Source: Blastocladiella emersonii ATCC 22665 | Taxonomy: Eukaryota > Blastocladiomycota > Blastocladiomycetes > Blastocladiales > Blastocladiaceae | Direction: 5' to 3' | DNA: 64,000 nt | Assembly: GCA_025594325.1 (NCBI GenBank) | Contig: JANHCV010000003.1 | Span: 2,418,001-2,482,000 of the forward strand | In this document: one piece after another, positions 39,146 to 49,163 of the stretch | Numbering within the stretch: position 1 is the first letter of the stretch | Layout of the letters: each line of letters starts with the position of its first letter | Notes under the pieces: model-generated | Database searches by the model: none | What the model was told of the DNA's origin: nothing | What the model saw: only the letters and a program-made list of their open reading frames with translations | Translations under genes and position numbers: made by a program

Positions 39146-40603
39146 GTGACCTGGGCACGCGCGTCCATCTGCGACCTGTTTGTGGCGCTTGTCGCTCACA
39201 ATAATAATATCTCTGACCTCATCATTCCGGCTCTATCCAGCCCGATGTCGTCTTTGCGCGCTCGTTCGGCTGCGGCGAACCGCACGCCCATTCGCAGCGA
39301 GCCTTCTCAGTGCTACCCGGCGTTCCTGACCGTGCGTGCAGACCTGTTCCTTGACGACATCATTCCGGCTCTATCCAGCCCGATGTTGTCTTCGCGCGCT
39401 CGTTCGGCTGCGGTGAACCGCACGCCCGTTCGCAGCGAGCCTTCTCAGTGCTACCCGGCGTTCCTGACCGTGCGTGCAGACCTGTTCCTTGACAACATCA
39501 TTCCGGCTCTATCCAGCCCGATGTCGTCGTCGCGCGGCCTGTTTGGCATCAAGACCCTCTCGGCGCAGTTCCGGGCCGTCATGTCCAACATCTTCCACGA
39601 CATGCCGTTCGTGCGCGTCTTCATCGACGATCTCGTCATCTTCTCGGCCTTGGTCAAGGAGCACACGCAGCACCTCGTCCTTGTTGTCTACCATCTCACG
39701 CGGTGGAACCCCCGCCTCAACCCCGCCAAGTGCTTCTTCTACTGCGCACGCATGCACCTGCTCAGCCACGTCGTCTTGGCCGAAGGCGTGCAGCCCGCCA
39801 AGGCCAAGGTCGTCTCAATCCGCAACTGGCCGCGTCCAACGTCTGGCAACCAGGTCCAGAAGTTCCTCAGCCTCGTCAACTACCTGCGCGCCTACATCCC
39901 GCTCGCCGCGGTCCTCATGCACCCGCTCGACGCGCTGCGCAACCTCAAGCGCATCGACCTCGACGTCCGCAACGTGTGGACCGACGAGTGCAAGCAGGCG
40001 TTCCTCGCCTTAAAGGCCGCCGTCGCCGCCGCCGCCGCCCCATGTCTCGCGCCGCCTGATTTCTCCAAGCCGTTCTTCGTCGCTACCAACGCCTCAAACG
40101 TCCGTCTCGGCGCCGTCCTGTTCCAGGGTAGCCGCGAGTCCCCGCGCTACATCTCGTTTGCCTCTTGCTCTCTGCAGCCCGCCAAGCAGAACTACTCGGC
40201 CACCAAGCGCGAGCTCCTCGGCATCGTCTTCGCGCTCACTCGCTTCTTCTACTACCTCCACGGCCGCCGTTTCGCGTTGTTCATGGACCACGCGGCGCTC
40301 ACCCACATGTTCACGCAGAAGCGCCTGTCACCCATCCTCGAAAACTGGCTCGACACGCTGCTCTCCCTCTCGTTCTTGGTCACGCACCTCCCCAGCGTCC
40401 TGAACGTGCTGCCCGACATCCTGTCGCGCCTGTATAATACCGACGCCCGTGCCCATCTCGTCGCCATCAACCGCGCCGGCCGTTGTCCTGTATCGCGTTC
40501 CCCCCGTGGGCGCCCGCTGGTGGGGGGGGTCCCTCCGGATCCTCTCCCGCGCCGTCTCTCCCCGAGTGTGCCCTCGGCGACGGCGAGCTCGAGCAGCTCA
40601 TGA
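39146..40603 (+). pseudogene. Truncated reverse transcriptase and RNase H of the LTR element
   Basis: From about 39537 the frame reads LFGIKTLSAQFRAVMSNIF, then VRVFIDDLVIFS, the active-site block of Gypsy RTs (FIDD in place of the more common YIDD), then thumb and connection sequence. Next comes RNase H with VATNASNVRLGAVLF, where the usual catalytic TDAS is TNAS, and later YSATKRELLGIVFAL and a DH.AL block. The RT segments that normally precede the FIDD block are absent, replaced by the 138 bp repeats. The polymerase is therefore incomplete and its RNase H has lost a catalytic Asp. Confidence 0.75.
39221..39540 (+). repeat. 138 bp tandem duplication in the LTR element
   Basis: Units start with ATCATTCCGGCTCTATCCAG at 39221, 39359 and 39497 (third partial), period 138 bp (46 codons, frame kept). 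They sit where protease and the N-terminal half of reverse transcriptase would be expected. Confidence 0.8.
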
Positions 40604-40926
40604 CGCACAATCTCTCCCTCGCGGAGAATTGTGCTCAACACTTTTTCCTCGCGCCGGCCTCGCTCCTGCCCGCAGAGTGGGCCCGCGCTTTTGCTGCCGC
40701 ACCCACCCATGGGGGCAGCTCTTCTTCAACACCCGCGCTGTCTCTCCCCGAGTGTGCCCTCGGCGACGGCGAGCTCGAGCAGCTCATGACGCATGATCTC
40801 TCCCTTGCAGAGAATCGTGCTTGACACTTCTTCCTCGCGCCGGCCTCGCTCCCGCCTGCAGAGCGGGCTCGCGCTTTCGCTGCCACACCCACCCATGGGG
40901 GCAGCTCTTCTTCAACACCCGCGCCC
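40555..40926 (+). repeat. 186 bp tandem duplication between RNase H and integrase
   Basis: Two units starting TCTCTCCCCGAGTGTGCC at 40555 and 40741, period 186 bp (62 codons). The two copies differ by several substitutions; in the second, the frame that is open through the first unit hits TGA near 40821. Confidence 0.8.
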
Positions 40927-40929
40927 GCC

Positions 40930-42647
40930 GTGCACGCCCGCGTCATCGCCGCTGCACCCGCCCCCAAGGGTAGCGCGCCGCGGCCCAAGTTCTCGCCCAT
41001 CAGCACCGTCCCACCCGCGCAGCGCCTCGACATGGCGCCCGTTCCGCGTGACCAGCGCGACCAGATCATCTGCGACGTGCACGACTGGGGCCACTTGGGT
41101 CCCGCGGCCACACAGCAGCAGCTCGTCGTCCTCGGCCATGAATGGCCCGGCATGCTCGCCGACTGCCAGCGCGTCATTGCCGGTTGCATCCCGTGCGCGC
41201 AGTTCTCAGCCACGCGGCAGGGTTTCCACCCAATGCGCTCAATTGAGGCGCTGCTGCCACTCGACCACCTGTCCATGGACTGCATGCAGCTGCCCATCTC
41301 GCCCAACGGATACACGCACGTGCTTGTGATCATCGACATCTGCACCCGGTTCGTGTGGCTCCACCCAATCCCCTCCGCGTCTGCCGGCGAGGTCGCCACC
41401 TGCTTCCTGGCCACGTGCTTCCAGTTCGGTTTCCCGCGCATCATCCAGTCTGACAACGGCCCCGAGTTCGCCAACCAGATCATCGCCTCGCTCGCCAACA
41501 TGGCTGGCATCGACTGCCGCCTTGTGTCGCCGTACCACCTGCAGGCCAATGGCGCCTCGGAGCGTCTCGTTCGCTCGGTCAAGGAGATGCTGCTCCCCTC
41601 GCTCAACGGGCAGCTCAACCGCTGGCCCGCCATGGTCCCGGCCATCCAGTACGCCTACAACACGCGCGCGCACGCGCGCCACGGCTCAACGCCCTTCTCG
41701 CTCATGCTCGCGCGTCCCGCCAACGCGCTCCGCGACTACCGCGCGCAGCCGCCCCTCTGCGACTACCGCGCGCAGCCGCCCCTCCGCGACTACCGCGCGC
41801 AGCCGCCCCTCCGCGACTACCGCGCGCAGCTGCCCCTCCGCGACATGACTGAGCAGGAGCAGCTCGCTCGCCTCAAGCTCATGACCAAGTCCATCTACCC
41901 CGCCATTGCGCAGCGCACCGCCAACCGCAACGCCGTTGTGCAGGCGCGCGCCGATCAGCACCGCAAGATCATTGCCACCGACTTCCCCGCGGGCGCCATT
42001 GTCATGCGCATGACCACCGACCGCGCCTCCCGCCTCGACCCACGCTACGAGGGCCCGTACACGGTGGTTCGCCGCACCGTGGCGGCGCGTACGTGCTCTG
42101 CGACGCCACTGGCGCACTCGTCGAGAAAATCCCCGCGCACCACCTGCGCCTCATCCAGCCCGAGTCGGCGCCTTTGGGCGAATCGGACACCGTGCGCGAC
42201 ATCCTCCGTCATCGCGACGGCGCGAACAGCGAGCGCGAGTACCTGGTCCGCTGGTCCGATCGCTCCGCCGAGAACTCGTGGATCCCCGCCAGCGGCTTCG
42301 ACACCGCCGGCGCCATCAACGACTACCACAAGAAGATCTCGGCCGACACCCGGCTCGAGCGCCAGCGTTCGCTGCAGCGTCTCGCCTCCAAGGTCGCCGC
42401 GTCTTCCCCTGCGCCCGCTCCACGCCAAGATCCTGCTCCTCGCCAAGTCTCGGCCGACAAGTCGCAGTTCTCGGTCACGCAGTCCTCGGCCGCCTCATCG
42501 CCCGCCCGCGCCAACCCAAAGCGCGCGCGCTCACCCTCGCCCGACCCGCCGTCGTCCATCACGCGCAGCCGGTCCGGTCGCCAGCTCAAGAACGCGGTGT
42601 ACCAAGGGTTCGTCAAGTCGCTCAGGTCACGGTCTGGGGGGAGGTGA
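40930..42647 (+). pseudogene. Integrase with chromodomain of the LTR element, frameshifted
   Basis: A zinc-binding-type N-terminus (HDWGHLG..CIPCAQ) is followed by the integrase core: first Asp in HLSMDCMQ, second in QSDNGPEFAN, Glu in GASERLVRSVKEM. So DDE is kept. A four-unit 27 bp repeat (41728-41835) follows. Near 42075 the frame changes by one base: one frame ends YTVVRRTV, the next resumes with AYVLCDATGALVEKIPAHHL. The final frame then carries a chromodomain (VRDILRHRD..REYLVRWSDRSAENSWIP), which in chromoviruses guides insertion to marked chromatin, and ends at TGA 42645-42647, touching the 3' LTR. Confidence 0.85.
41728..41844 (+). repeat. 27 bp tandem repeat (LRDYRAQPP units)
   Basis: Four full 27 bp units at 41728, 41755, 41782 and 41809 and a partial fifth, encoding LRDYRAQPP with one Arg-to-Cys and one Pro-to-Leu variant. 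It lies in the linker after the integrase core. Confidence 0.85.
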
Positions 42648-42863
42648 TGTTGCGTGTCGTTCATGTGGCCACGACCGCGGTGATCAATCATCTGATCTCG
42701 CGTGAGCCGCCCGCAATCTCTCGCTCCCGCGCCGCCGCACCCCGCTGCGGCGCGCCCTGCTTTGTTATCCATTCTCCCCTCTCCCCGTCTTGGGTTCGGG
42801 GCCGAAGGCAGGAATAGACATCCCTGACTACTTGTCTCCCGCCTCCTTCTGTCGGCATCAACA
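42648..42863 (+). repeat. 3' LTR
   Basis: 216 bp, same ends as the 5' LTR, preceded by a polypurine tract at 42636-42647 and followed by the CCTCC duplication at 42864-42868. Confidence 0.92.
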
Positions 42864-43748
42864 CCTCCAACGTGGATCACGCTCGCATCGTCCCGCATCC
42901 GCTTCCCTTTGACTTCGCGAGTCTGCAGTCCATGACTCGACTTGTCTTGACGGTCAACTCGATGACGCCACCGATCTCGCGAACATTCTGACAATGCAGC
43001 GACTTTCTCAGCTCCAAATCTCGACCGTTCCTTGTGAGAATTCGAGTCTCGCAAACGGATCTGCTTCTGACGGGTGCCCGGCTCCCCGGCTCTTGCATAC
43101 TCTTCATCTCGACATTCCTGTGCCCAAGCACAGCCACTCGTTCGCTGCTCCGAAATCGTCATACTGGGTCGGATTCAGCCCAGCTCCTACGTCATCACAT
43201 CGGATACCAACAATGTTGGGCTCATCACGGCGTTACTCGAGGCTGTCAATACGAACCGCCTGTCGAGGCTCAAGATGCACTCGGCCGTCCCGAGTTCCAA
43301 CATTCCCGCGGTGCTCGCCGTTGTCCCGCCGTCGTTCCATACCATGAGCGTTGATTTTGCCGGCTGTATGGGCGTGCGCGTTCCTGCTGTCGCGTCGCGC
43401 TCGCTCGGCTCGCCTCATTCGCACATCAAGTTTCTCGAGACGAGCGACCAGGCGTGGCTGGACATGCTTCAGTTTGGGATCGCCGAGTGGATGCCACGAC
43501 TCGCGGTTGTGCGTATTCAAGTCATCAGCGGCGGCAGATTCGCCCTACAGTGCACCCTCAAGTCGATTATCAAAAACGTTCACGCCGCGCCATGGACGCG
43601 CCTCGAGATCTACCACTTCAATAGCAACTGGGACACGTGCGTGACAAACTTTCTCGAGCAGCTCCAGCTTGACTGTCCGCGCTGGTCCGGCCATCCTTCT
43701 GACTCGGACCTCAGCGTGAACGAGGACTCGGCCATGTGCGTGCGCTGA

Positions 43749-44113
43749 CTATCGATGTCTGTCTTGATGGTGGAAATCAAACTCTGCACTTTGCTTATTT
43801 CAATGCGAGCGCGATCGGGTCAGGGAGTACTAAACCGAGCCGGCGACCAGCGCCTCCTCCGTTCACCCTGGAAACGGAGCCGGCGTTCGCGACATGAGAC
43901 ACGAAGCCGGCGCCCAGCGTTTTTTTGCGCTCATCCCGAAAGCGAAGCGGGGCGTTCGCGGCATGAGACGCGAAGCAAAGTGCGAGACAAACCATCATGT
44001 GACGCGTTCGACCAGCAAAGCGACGCGTCGCGCCGCGCGTCTCGGCCTCGCAGTCTCCTAAAGGTTTGCGTACATGCCGTCTGCGGAAGGTGATGCAACT
44101 TAGACTAGATGCA
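43749..44113. other. Intergenic, with a 24 bp direct repeat
   Basis: No gene. CGTTCGCGRCATGAGACRCGAAGC occurs at 43884-43907 and 43953-43976, 69 bp apart, two differences. The region is upstream of the F-box-like gene at 44114. Confidence 0.5.
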
Positions 44114-45942
44114 ATGAAGCTAAAGAAACTCGGGTCCAAGGTGAGCAAGCTGTGGCACCGGGTCAAGTCTCGCAACGTTTCGGCAGCTTCGGCATCTCGC
44201 GTCGGCAGCGCCCACGCACCGACTTCCGCTGGCGCAGATGCAACGGGCGCTGCTACAGCCACTTCAACAGTCGCGCCCGCCGACACAGCGGCTCGCCCGA
44301 CCTCGACAGTCGTACAATCGCGTGCAGGCAAGCGTCCTCCGTTGTACGCCCGACACGACTCGGCCAACGCTCCCGGACGCGTCGCGCAGTCAGCACCGCT
44401 TTTCTCGCTTCCGAGTGAACTCTTGCTCGATATTATTGACCGTGTGGCCTGCACTCACGGCTCCGACGCGAGATCGATAAAGATCCTCACTTCGCTTTCA
44501 GCCATTGCTTGGACGTGTGTCGAGCTGTGCAAAGTCGCTCGTCTTGTCCGTCGGCACAGAGACACGCATTCGTTTCACTTGTTTCTCCGGCCGCTTTACG
44601 TTGATTATCACCCCGATTTCAACAGCAGAAACGTCCCGGACACCCGTCTCGACTCAAAGACGTTGGGACGCTTGTTATTCGCGTCACGCTCGATCCGTAC
44701 TGTCCTGCCAACCGACTCGACGACGTCCAACACTTATGGAGCCGCACCCCTCAACGGTTTCGTCGTGTACGCCGGCTGATTATCAGCATAGACAACAAGG
44801 AGTCGAGCGTCGGGCTATTCCAGGTCTATCGGCTACTCGGGTTTATGCTCGCACGTACAATCCGTGAGCTGATCGGTCATGCGAACACTCGCGGCCCCTC
44901 CCTGGCTGTCACAATCAAGCATGTCAAAACTGCGGACACCTTTGCCTCGTCGCGTTTCTACGCGACATTGATCCAATATCTTGCTCCCAACACGGTCAGT
45001 AACCTTGATCTGTACGTTCCTCTCGATCCTGGCTCGCAGTTGTTCTCGACTACTACTCTGGGTCACCACCGACTTCGCCGGCTTCACTTGTCAAGCCCGA
45101 CCATTAGCTCCATCCAGCTATGCTCCGCGCTCATTTTTCCGGTGCTCGATGAGCTGCATCTCATTGGGGGAATCTCAAAGGACGTGGATGACGTCGATAT
45201 TGATGGTCGACTCGGAGCCATGATTGCCGAGTACTTCGCGCGGTGGAACCGAGTACCAATCCGTCGCCTTTCCTTGGCAATCCAGAACGACGGCAACAAG
45301 TGTCTCACTCCCGGCTGGCAGCGCGCGCTGGCGGTGGCTCGGCCGGTCGAGTTCAGCCTCGCCGTTCTCTGGTTCGACGGCGTGGACCCGGCGACCGTTC
45401 TCGACTTGATCGACCGCTCGTGCCTTCAGCATCTCCGAATCGATTCGAGGGGCAACTCTCATCCGTGCGCGCAGGGCGTGCTCGAGATACCGTTTCCAAT
45501 GGTCAAGACTCTGCAGATTTTCGATTCGCGTCCACTTCTCGGTGACTCTTGCTGCCTTGCGAGCGTGTTCCTCCCGAATGTGGGGCGGCTCGACGTGACC
45601 AGCGATGTCTGGCTCGCCCTCGTCAAGTCGGATGCCGTGAAGCAGCTCACGGAGCTCGACCACGTCAAGGTTAGTATGGTCAGCGGTGACGAGCTCAAGC
45701 GCGTCTACGCGACGGTCTTCGACACCATGAAAGATGGGCGCAGCGCTTCGGTCGAGCTCGTTGACCGCTGCAACGCCGACCTGACCCCGAGCCGCTTCTC
45801 CAAGTTAGCCAACTCGCGGTTTGACCTGGCCAAGGTCCGTCAAAATATCAAGCGAAAGCATCCAAAGTGTACAATTACGCTCTCGCGTGGGAGAACCGGT
45901 GCTCTGGAGCGGGTGTACTTCACGTCGCGGCCCCACGCGTGA
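44114..45942 (+). pseudogene. F-box/leucine-rich-like gene with one frameshift
   Basis: Starts MKLKKLGSKVSKLWHRVKSR at 44114, like the broken gene at 35379. An F-box-like block (LFSLPSELLLDIIDRVA) lies near residue 99. The first frame is protein-like to about 44690; from there the neighbouring frame is (NRLDDVQHLWSRTPQRFRRV, LIISIDNKESSVGLFQVYRL) and continues to the stop at 45942. No splice pair fits, so a single-base indel is the simplest reading (true mutation or assembly error). The second part holds irregular leucine-rich-like segments (LRRLHLSSPT, LDELHLIGG, IRRLSLAIQ, LQHLRIDSR). If the indel is an error, it is an intact F-box/LRR substrate adaptor of about 600 residues. Confidence 0.6.
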
Positions 45943-46207
45943 CCGTGCTGTCCCGGCTGGTTCCGCGCCGCTCTGTCAATTTACTTTGAATATACTCATT
46001 TATGTTGCCGCCCAAACCATGCAAGGTGTCAGCCGCGGCAGAAACCACGGGTGCAGAAACGCGTCCTTCGACGCGTCTCAAGCTTGGCACGTGATGCGAG
46101 ACATTCCGTCAGGTGACGCTCTGATCCGTGTTGGCGCGGCGCGACAAGCTTTCCCTCTTTCGCGACCTCTGATCCACCACCGCTTCCCTCTGAAGACCAA
46201 CCACTCG
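45943..46207. other. Intergenic, promoter of the PPR gene
   Basis: AT-rich poly(A)-type sequence (GAATATA near 45988) follows the stop. Upstream of the PPR gene are two ACGCGT boxes (46059-46078 region), TCAGGTGA at 46109-46116, and the ACTCGATGCAA word overlapping the start codon. Confidence 0.45.
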
Positions 46208-48615
46208 ATGCAACGACACACTACGCTACTCGGCCGTGCCCCGCGATCGCGCCTGCCGCGCACCGCCGTCGCGCCATCGTCCACGCCGCTCGTGCCTCGT
46301 ACAGCGCCCGCGACTGCGCCACCACGAGCATCCTTCTCGTCTACCAGCTGTGCCCGCAACAACGACTATGGCAGCACATGGGGCCAGCGGCCGAAACGCG
46401 CGCCGCGCTACTCGGGCGGCAAGGACTTTTTCGCCGACGTGCTCGCCGCGTCGCCTAACCAGAAGCCGAAACAGCCGCGCCTCGCGCCCGAGGAGGACTA
46501 CGCCGTCAAGCTGAACCTGCACGCGCCGCCTGACCCGACGCAGGTGACCGCCGCGGCCGAGGCGCACTTTGCCGCCCTCCAGGCGGCCGAGCAGCCCAGC
46601 CACCTGCTGTCTGCGGCGCGCCAGTTTGCCACGTCGGGCATCACGCCGGCGCACAAGCTCGGGTCCGTGGTCCCCGTCAAGCCGACGCGCGCCATGTACA
46701 ACTCGGTGCTGTGGGCGCTGGCGCAGCTCGGGACGCCCGAGCGACTGCTCGCGGTGTTGGAGGAGATGCCGCGTGCCGGGATCCCGCGCGACGCGACCGC
46801 GTGGAAGTACTACTTCGAGGCGTGCGGCGTGGCGCGTGACGCGGAGCGGCTGCGCCAGGGCGTCATCGCCATGACCGAGACGGACGGGATCGCGCACACG
46901 CAGGAGACGTGGGAGGCCATCTTCCTCGCGTATCTCGAGTCCGCCGAGTACGAGCGCGGCATCGCCACCATGCACTCGATGCGCGCGTGGTACCATGACG
47001 CTGCCATGCAGCTCGCGGGCCGGGAGCAGCGCGCCGCCGCCCTCGACAAGCACTACCTGACGTGGCCAACCGTGCGCCGCGCCCTGCGCATGCTCATTAC
47101 GGGCCACCGCGTCAACGAGGTCGCCGGGCTCTACGTCGAGCTCCAGAACCAGGAGTCGGTCCCAATCCTCTTCTGGGCCGACCTGGCCAAGACGTTTGCG
47201 CGCAACGACTACGTACGCTTCGCTTCAACTGCTCGGGCAGGTCGTTCGATGAACTTACTCCTAATTGTCCGATGTAGCTCGAGTACGCCAAGCAGACGTT
47301 CCAGAAGCTCGTCCAGGAGATCACCATTGCCCAGGAGCGCGCCCGCACCGCGCACGGGGCGTATATGCGCGGCGAGCCGCAGTCGGCCCCGATCCTGCAC
47401 GAGCTCCTCGACGAGGGCACGCTGAGCTCGCTGCTCGAGATGGCGGGCCGCATGGGCCAGCCGCAGCTCGCGTCGCAAGTCCTGCGCGTCATGAAGTCGC
47501 AGGGCATGCCGCCGTCGACGCACTACTTCGCGTGCCTCGTCCAGGCGTTTGCGCTGGCGCGCGACTTCAAGTCCGTGTTCACTGTGTTCACGCTGATGCG
47601 GCGCGCCGGGTGCGACCCGCACGCCGCCGCCGCCGTGTTCCTGTCCCCCACGCCCACCACCAACGAACTGCCCATCTCGGACCTGGCCGAGTGGCGGTCC
47701 GCCGCGCTCCTGCTTCCCGTGCTGCGCAAGTCCGAGGTCGTCGACATCGAATGCATCACGGCGCTCATTTCGGTCGCGCACCGTCTGTTCGCCGATCACC
47801 TCGGCCTCGGCCTGTACCAGCAGTGTGAGGAGCTCGGCGTCGAGCCCGACCTGCACACGATCCACGCCGCGCTCCTGTGCACGTACGGCAACCGCGACGC
47901 CCGCGCCGCCCTGCTCGCCGACATGGAGGCGCGCAAGCTCACGCCCACCGCGTCGACGTACAAGCTCCTGATCCACCTCGCGATCCGCGACGCCGGCTCG
48001 CCGCTCAACTCCGAGAGCGCCAACCCGGATATTGCCGCCGAAGCCGAGGAGGGCGCCGACCAGGGCCAGTACCGCCCCACCGGCCGGATCCGCGCGCATC
48101 CCGGACCCAACATCCCCAGCTCGCTCGCCGTTGAGGCGGCGATCGTGACCGCGCAGGAGGAGGCTGCTTCCAGCGCCGCCGACGGCGAAGCGCCCGTCGA
48201 CCAGCCGTCCTCGCCCCACCAGCCCAAGACGCCCGAGGAGCGGGCCGCCGCCGTGGAGGCAGCATTCGACCGCGCGTTCGGGCTGCTCGAGCTCGCCAAT
48301 GCGCAGAGGGTCGTCGACCGCGGGCCGTACATCACGCTGCTCCGCGCCGCGCTGCGGCACCAGGACCCGCGGTGGCGCCAGCTCGTGGCCGAGATGCGCG
48401 AGCGCGGGTACATTGTCGATTCGCGCACCGCCGAGGCCGCCGAGCACGCGTTCCCGAACGACCCGCTCACCTTCGAGATCGTCCGTGCCGCGTCTGCCAT
48501 GAGCCGGCGTCGGATGCCCGCCATGGCGGCGCAGCTCCCGTCGACGCGTGGTCACGGTGGCACGTACGCGGAGGCGGGACGGGCCGAAGAGGGGGACCAT
48601 GACCACAGCGCGTGA
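46208..48615 (+). CDS. Pentatricopeptide-repeat protein, probably mitochondrial
   Basis: PPR proteins bind organellar RNA and act in its processing or translation. I predict two exons, 46208-47212 and 47278-48615 (65 nt phase-0 intron, GTACGC...TAG), giving 780 residues. The N-terminus is Arg/Ser/Thr-rich without acids (MQRHTTLLGRAPRSRLPRTA), a typical mitochondrial presequence. Helical pairs of about 35 residues follow, for example TRAMYNSVLWALAQLGTPERLLAVLEEM, THYFACLVQAFALARDFKSVFTVFTLM and DLHTIHAALLCTYGNRDARAALLADM. An acidic, Ala-rich linker near 600-690 separates a last helical part. Earlier in-frame ATGs exist, but this one starts the presequence. RNA target unknown. Confidence 0.75.
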
Positions 48616-48785
48616 TCGATTATGTTGGAATAGAAACGCTTTTGGCATCGCAACGCACACTCGAGTTGGGGCAGTGTCGACGGTTTGGTCGGCGAAGTGA
48701 CGCGACTCGTGTCGCGCCTTGGGCCACGTCGTCAGCCGCCGTTGCGACGTCCCACGCTCTCCCAGTTCCACACAGCAGATTCTCT

Positions 48786-49095
48786 ATGCAACTCATGAAA
48801 CAAGGACTTCTTGCAATGTTTTCAGATTTGCCTGACGATTGTGATCGCGCTCGCTCTCCAGTTCGCGGTGGGGAGGAGCGCCATCGCTGCTGCGACCGCG
48901 GCGCTTGCCACGCTCCTCCGGTTCAATCTCCAAGTGGTCGACTGCTGGGTGCTCAGGCGCGCGCAGCGCATTTCAAACCATGGCCTATGCTATATGCTCG
49001 ACCGTGAGGGTAGCTTGGTGTTTCGCTCGCCCACACTTCAACAACTCCGCCTCAACTTCACCCAACCCTTTGGCGCGTTGATGAAATATACATGA
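48786..49095 (+). pseudogene. Truncated copy of the start of the gene at 50663
   Basis: Begins MQLMKQGLLAMFSDLPDD, matching MQLMEKQLLATFLELPDV of the intact gene. After one frame change it continues LQFAVGRSAIAAATAALATL (intact gene: LRLAAGRSVIPASTALLAEL) and VVDCWVLRRAQRIS (intact gene: IADSWLLVHARKLA). It stops at 49095, so only about 100 of 701 codons are represented. Confidence 0.7.
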
Positions 49096-49163
49096 GCTGC
49101 GGTGTCGTGGATTACACGTCGCGGGCGAAAAACCACACGATCAGAGAGGGATCAGAGAGGCGA

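Larger units (their letters stand above)
37195..42863 (+). mobile_element. Ty3/Gypsy LTR retrotransposon with chromodomain (chromovirus type)
   Basis: 5669 bp with 216 bp LTRs starting TGTTGC and ending CATCAACA, flanked by the perfect 5 bp duplication CCTCC (37190-37194 and 42864-42868). Order: gag-like frame, RT/RNase H, integrase, chromodomain, which is the Gypsy order. A purine-rich tract (GGGGGGAGGTGA, 42636-42647) directly precedes the 3' LTR. I count five differences between the LTRs, all transitions (about 2.3%), so the insertion is fairly recent. The element is defective: protease and the N-terminal RT part are missing, there are frame changes in gag and integrase, and tandem duplications at 39221-39540 and 40555-40926. 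No clear tRNA primer site follows the 5' LTR. Confidence 0.92.
35379..43748 (+). pseudogene. F-box/leucine-rich-like gene broken by two mobile elements
   Basis: Host pieces: 35379-36116, 36749-37194 and 42869-43748. The start (MKHMRKSLRDVARDAWDRV..SRR) resembles that of the gene at 44114 (MKLKKLGSKVSKLWHRVKSR). An F-box-like block (LFSQIPDEVLFDILDILAP) follows in another frame near 35940-36000. If the MITE at 36119-36746 and one TA are ignored, that frame continues without interruption from ...HALI into ...LRGALLSNLADSG. If the retrotransposon and one CCTCC are ignored, it continues again into ...DHARIVPHPLPFDFASLQ. Beyond that it has at least two further frame changes (near 42970 and 43150), then leucine-rich-like sequence (LITALLEAVNTNRLSRLKM). 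So it is dead as a single gene. Original role, by layout only: an F-box substrate adaptor. Confidence 0.65.
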
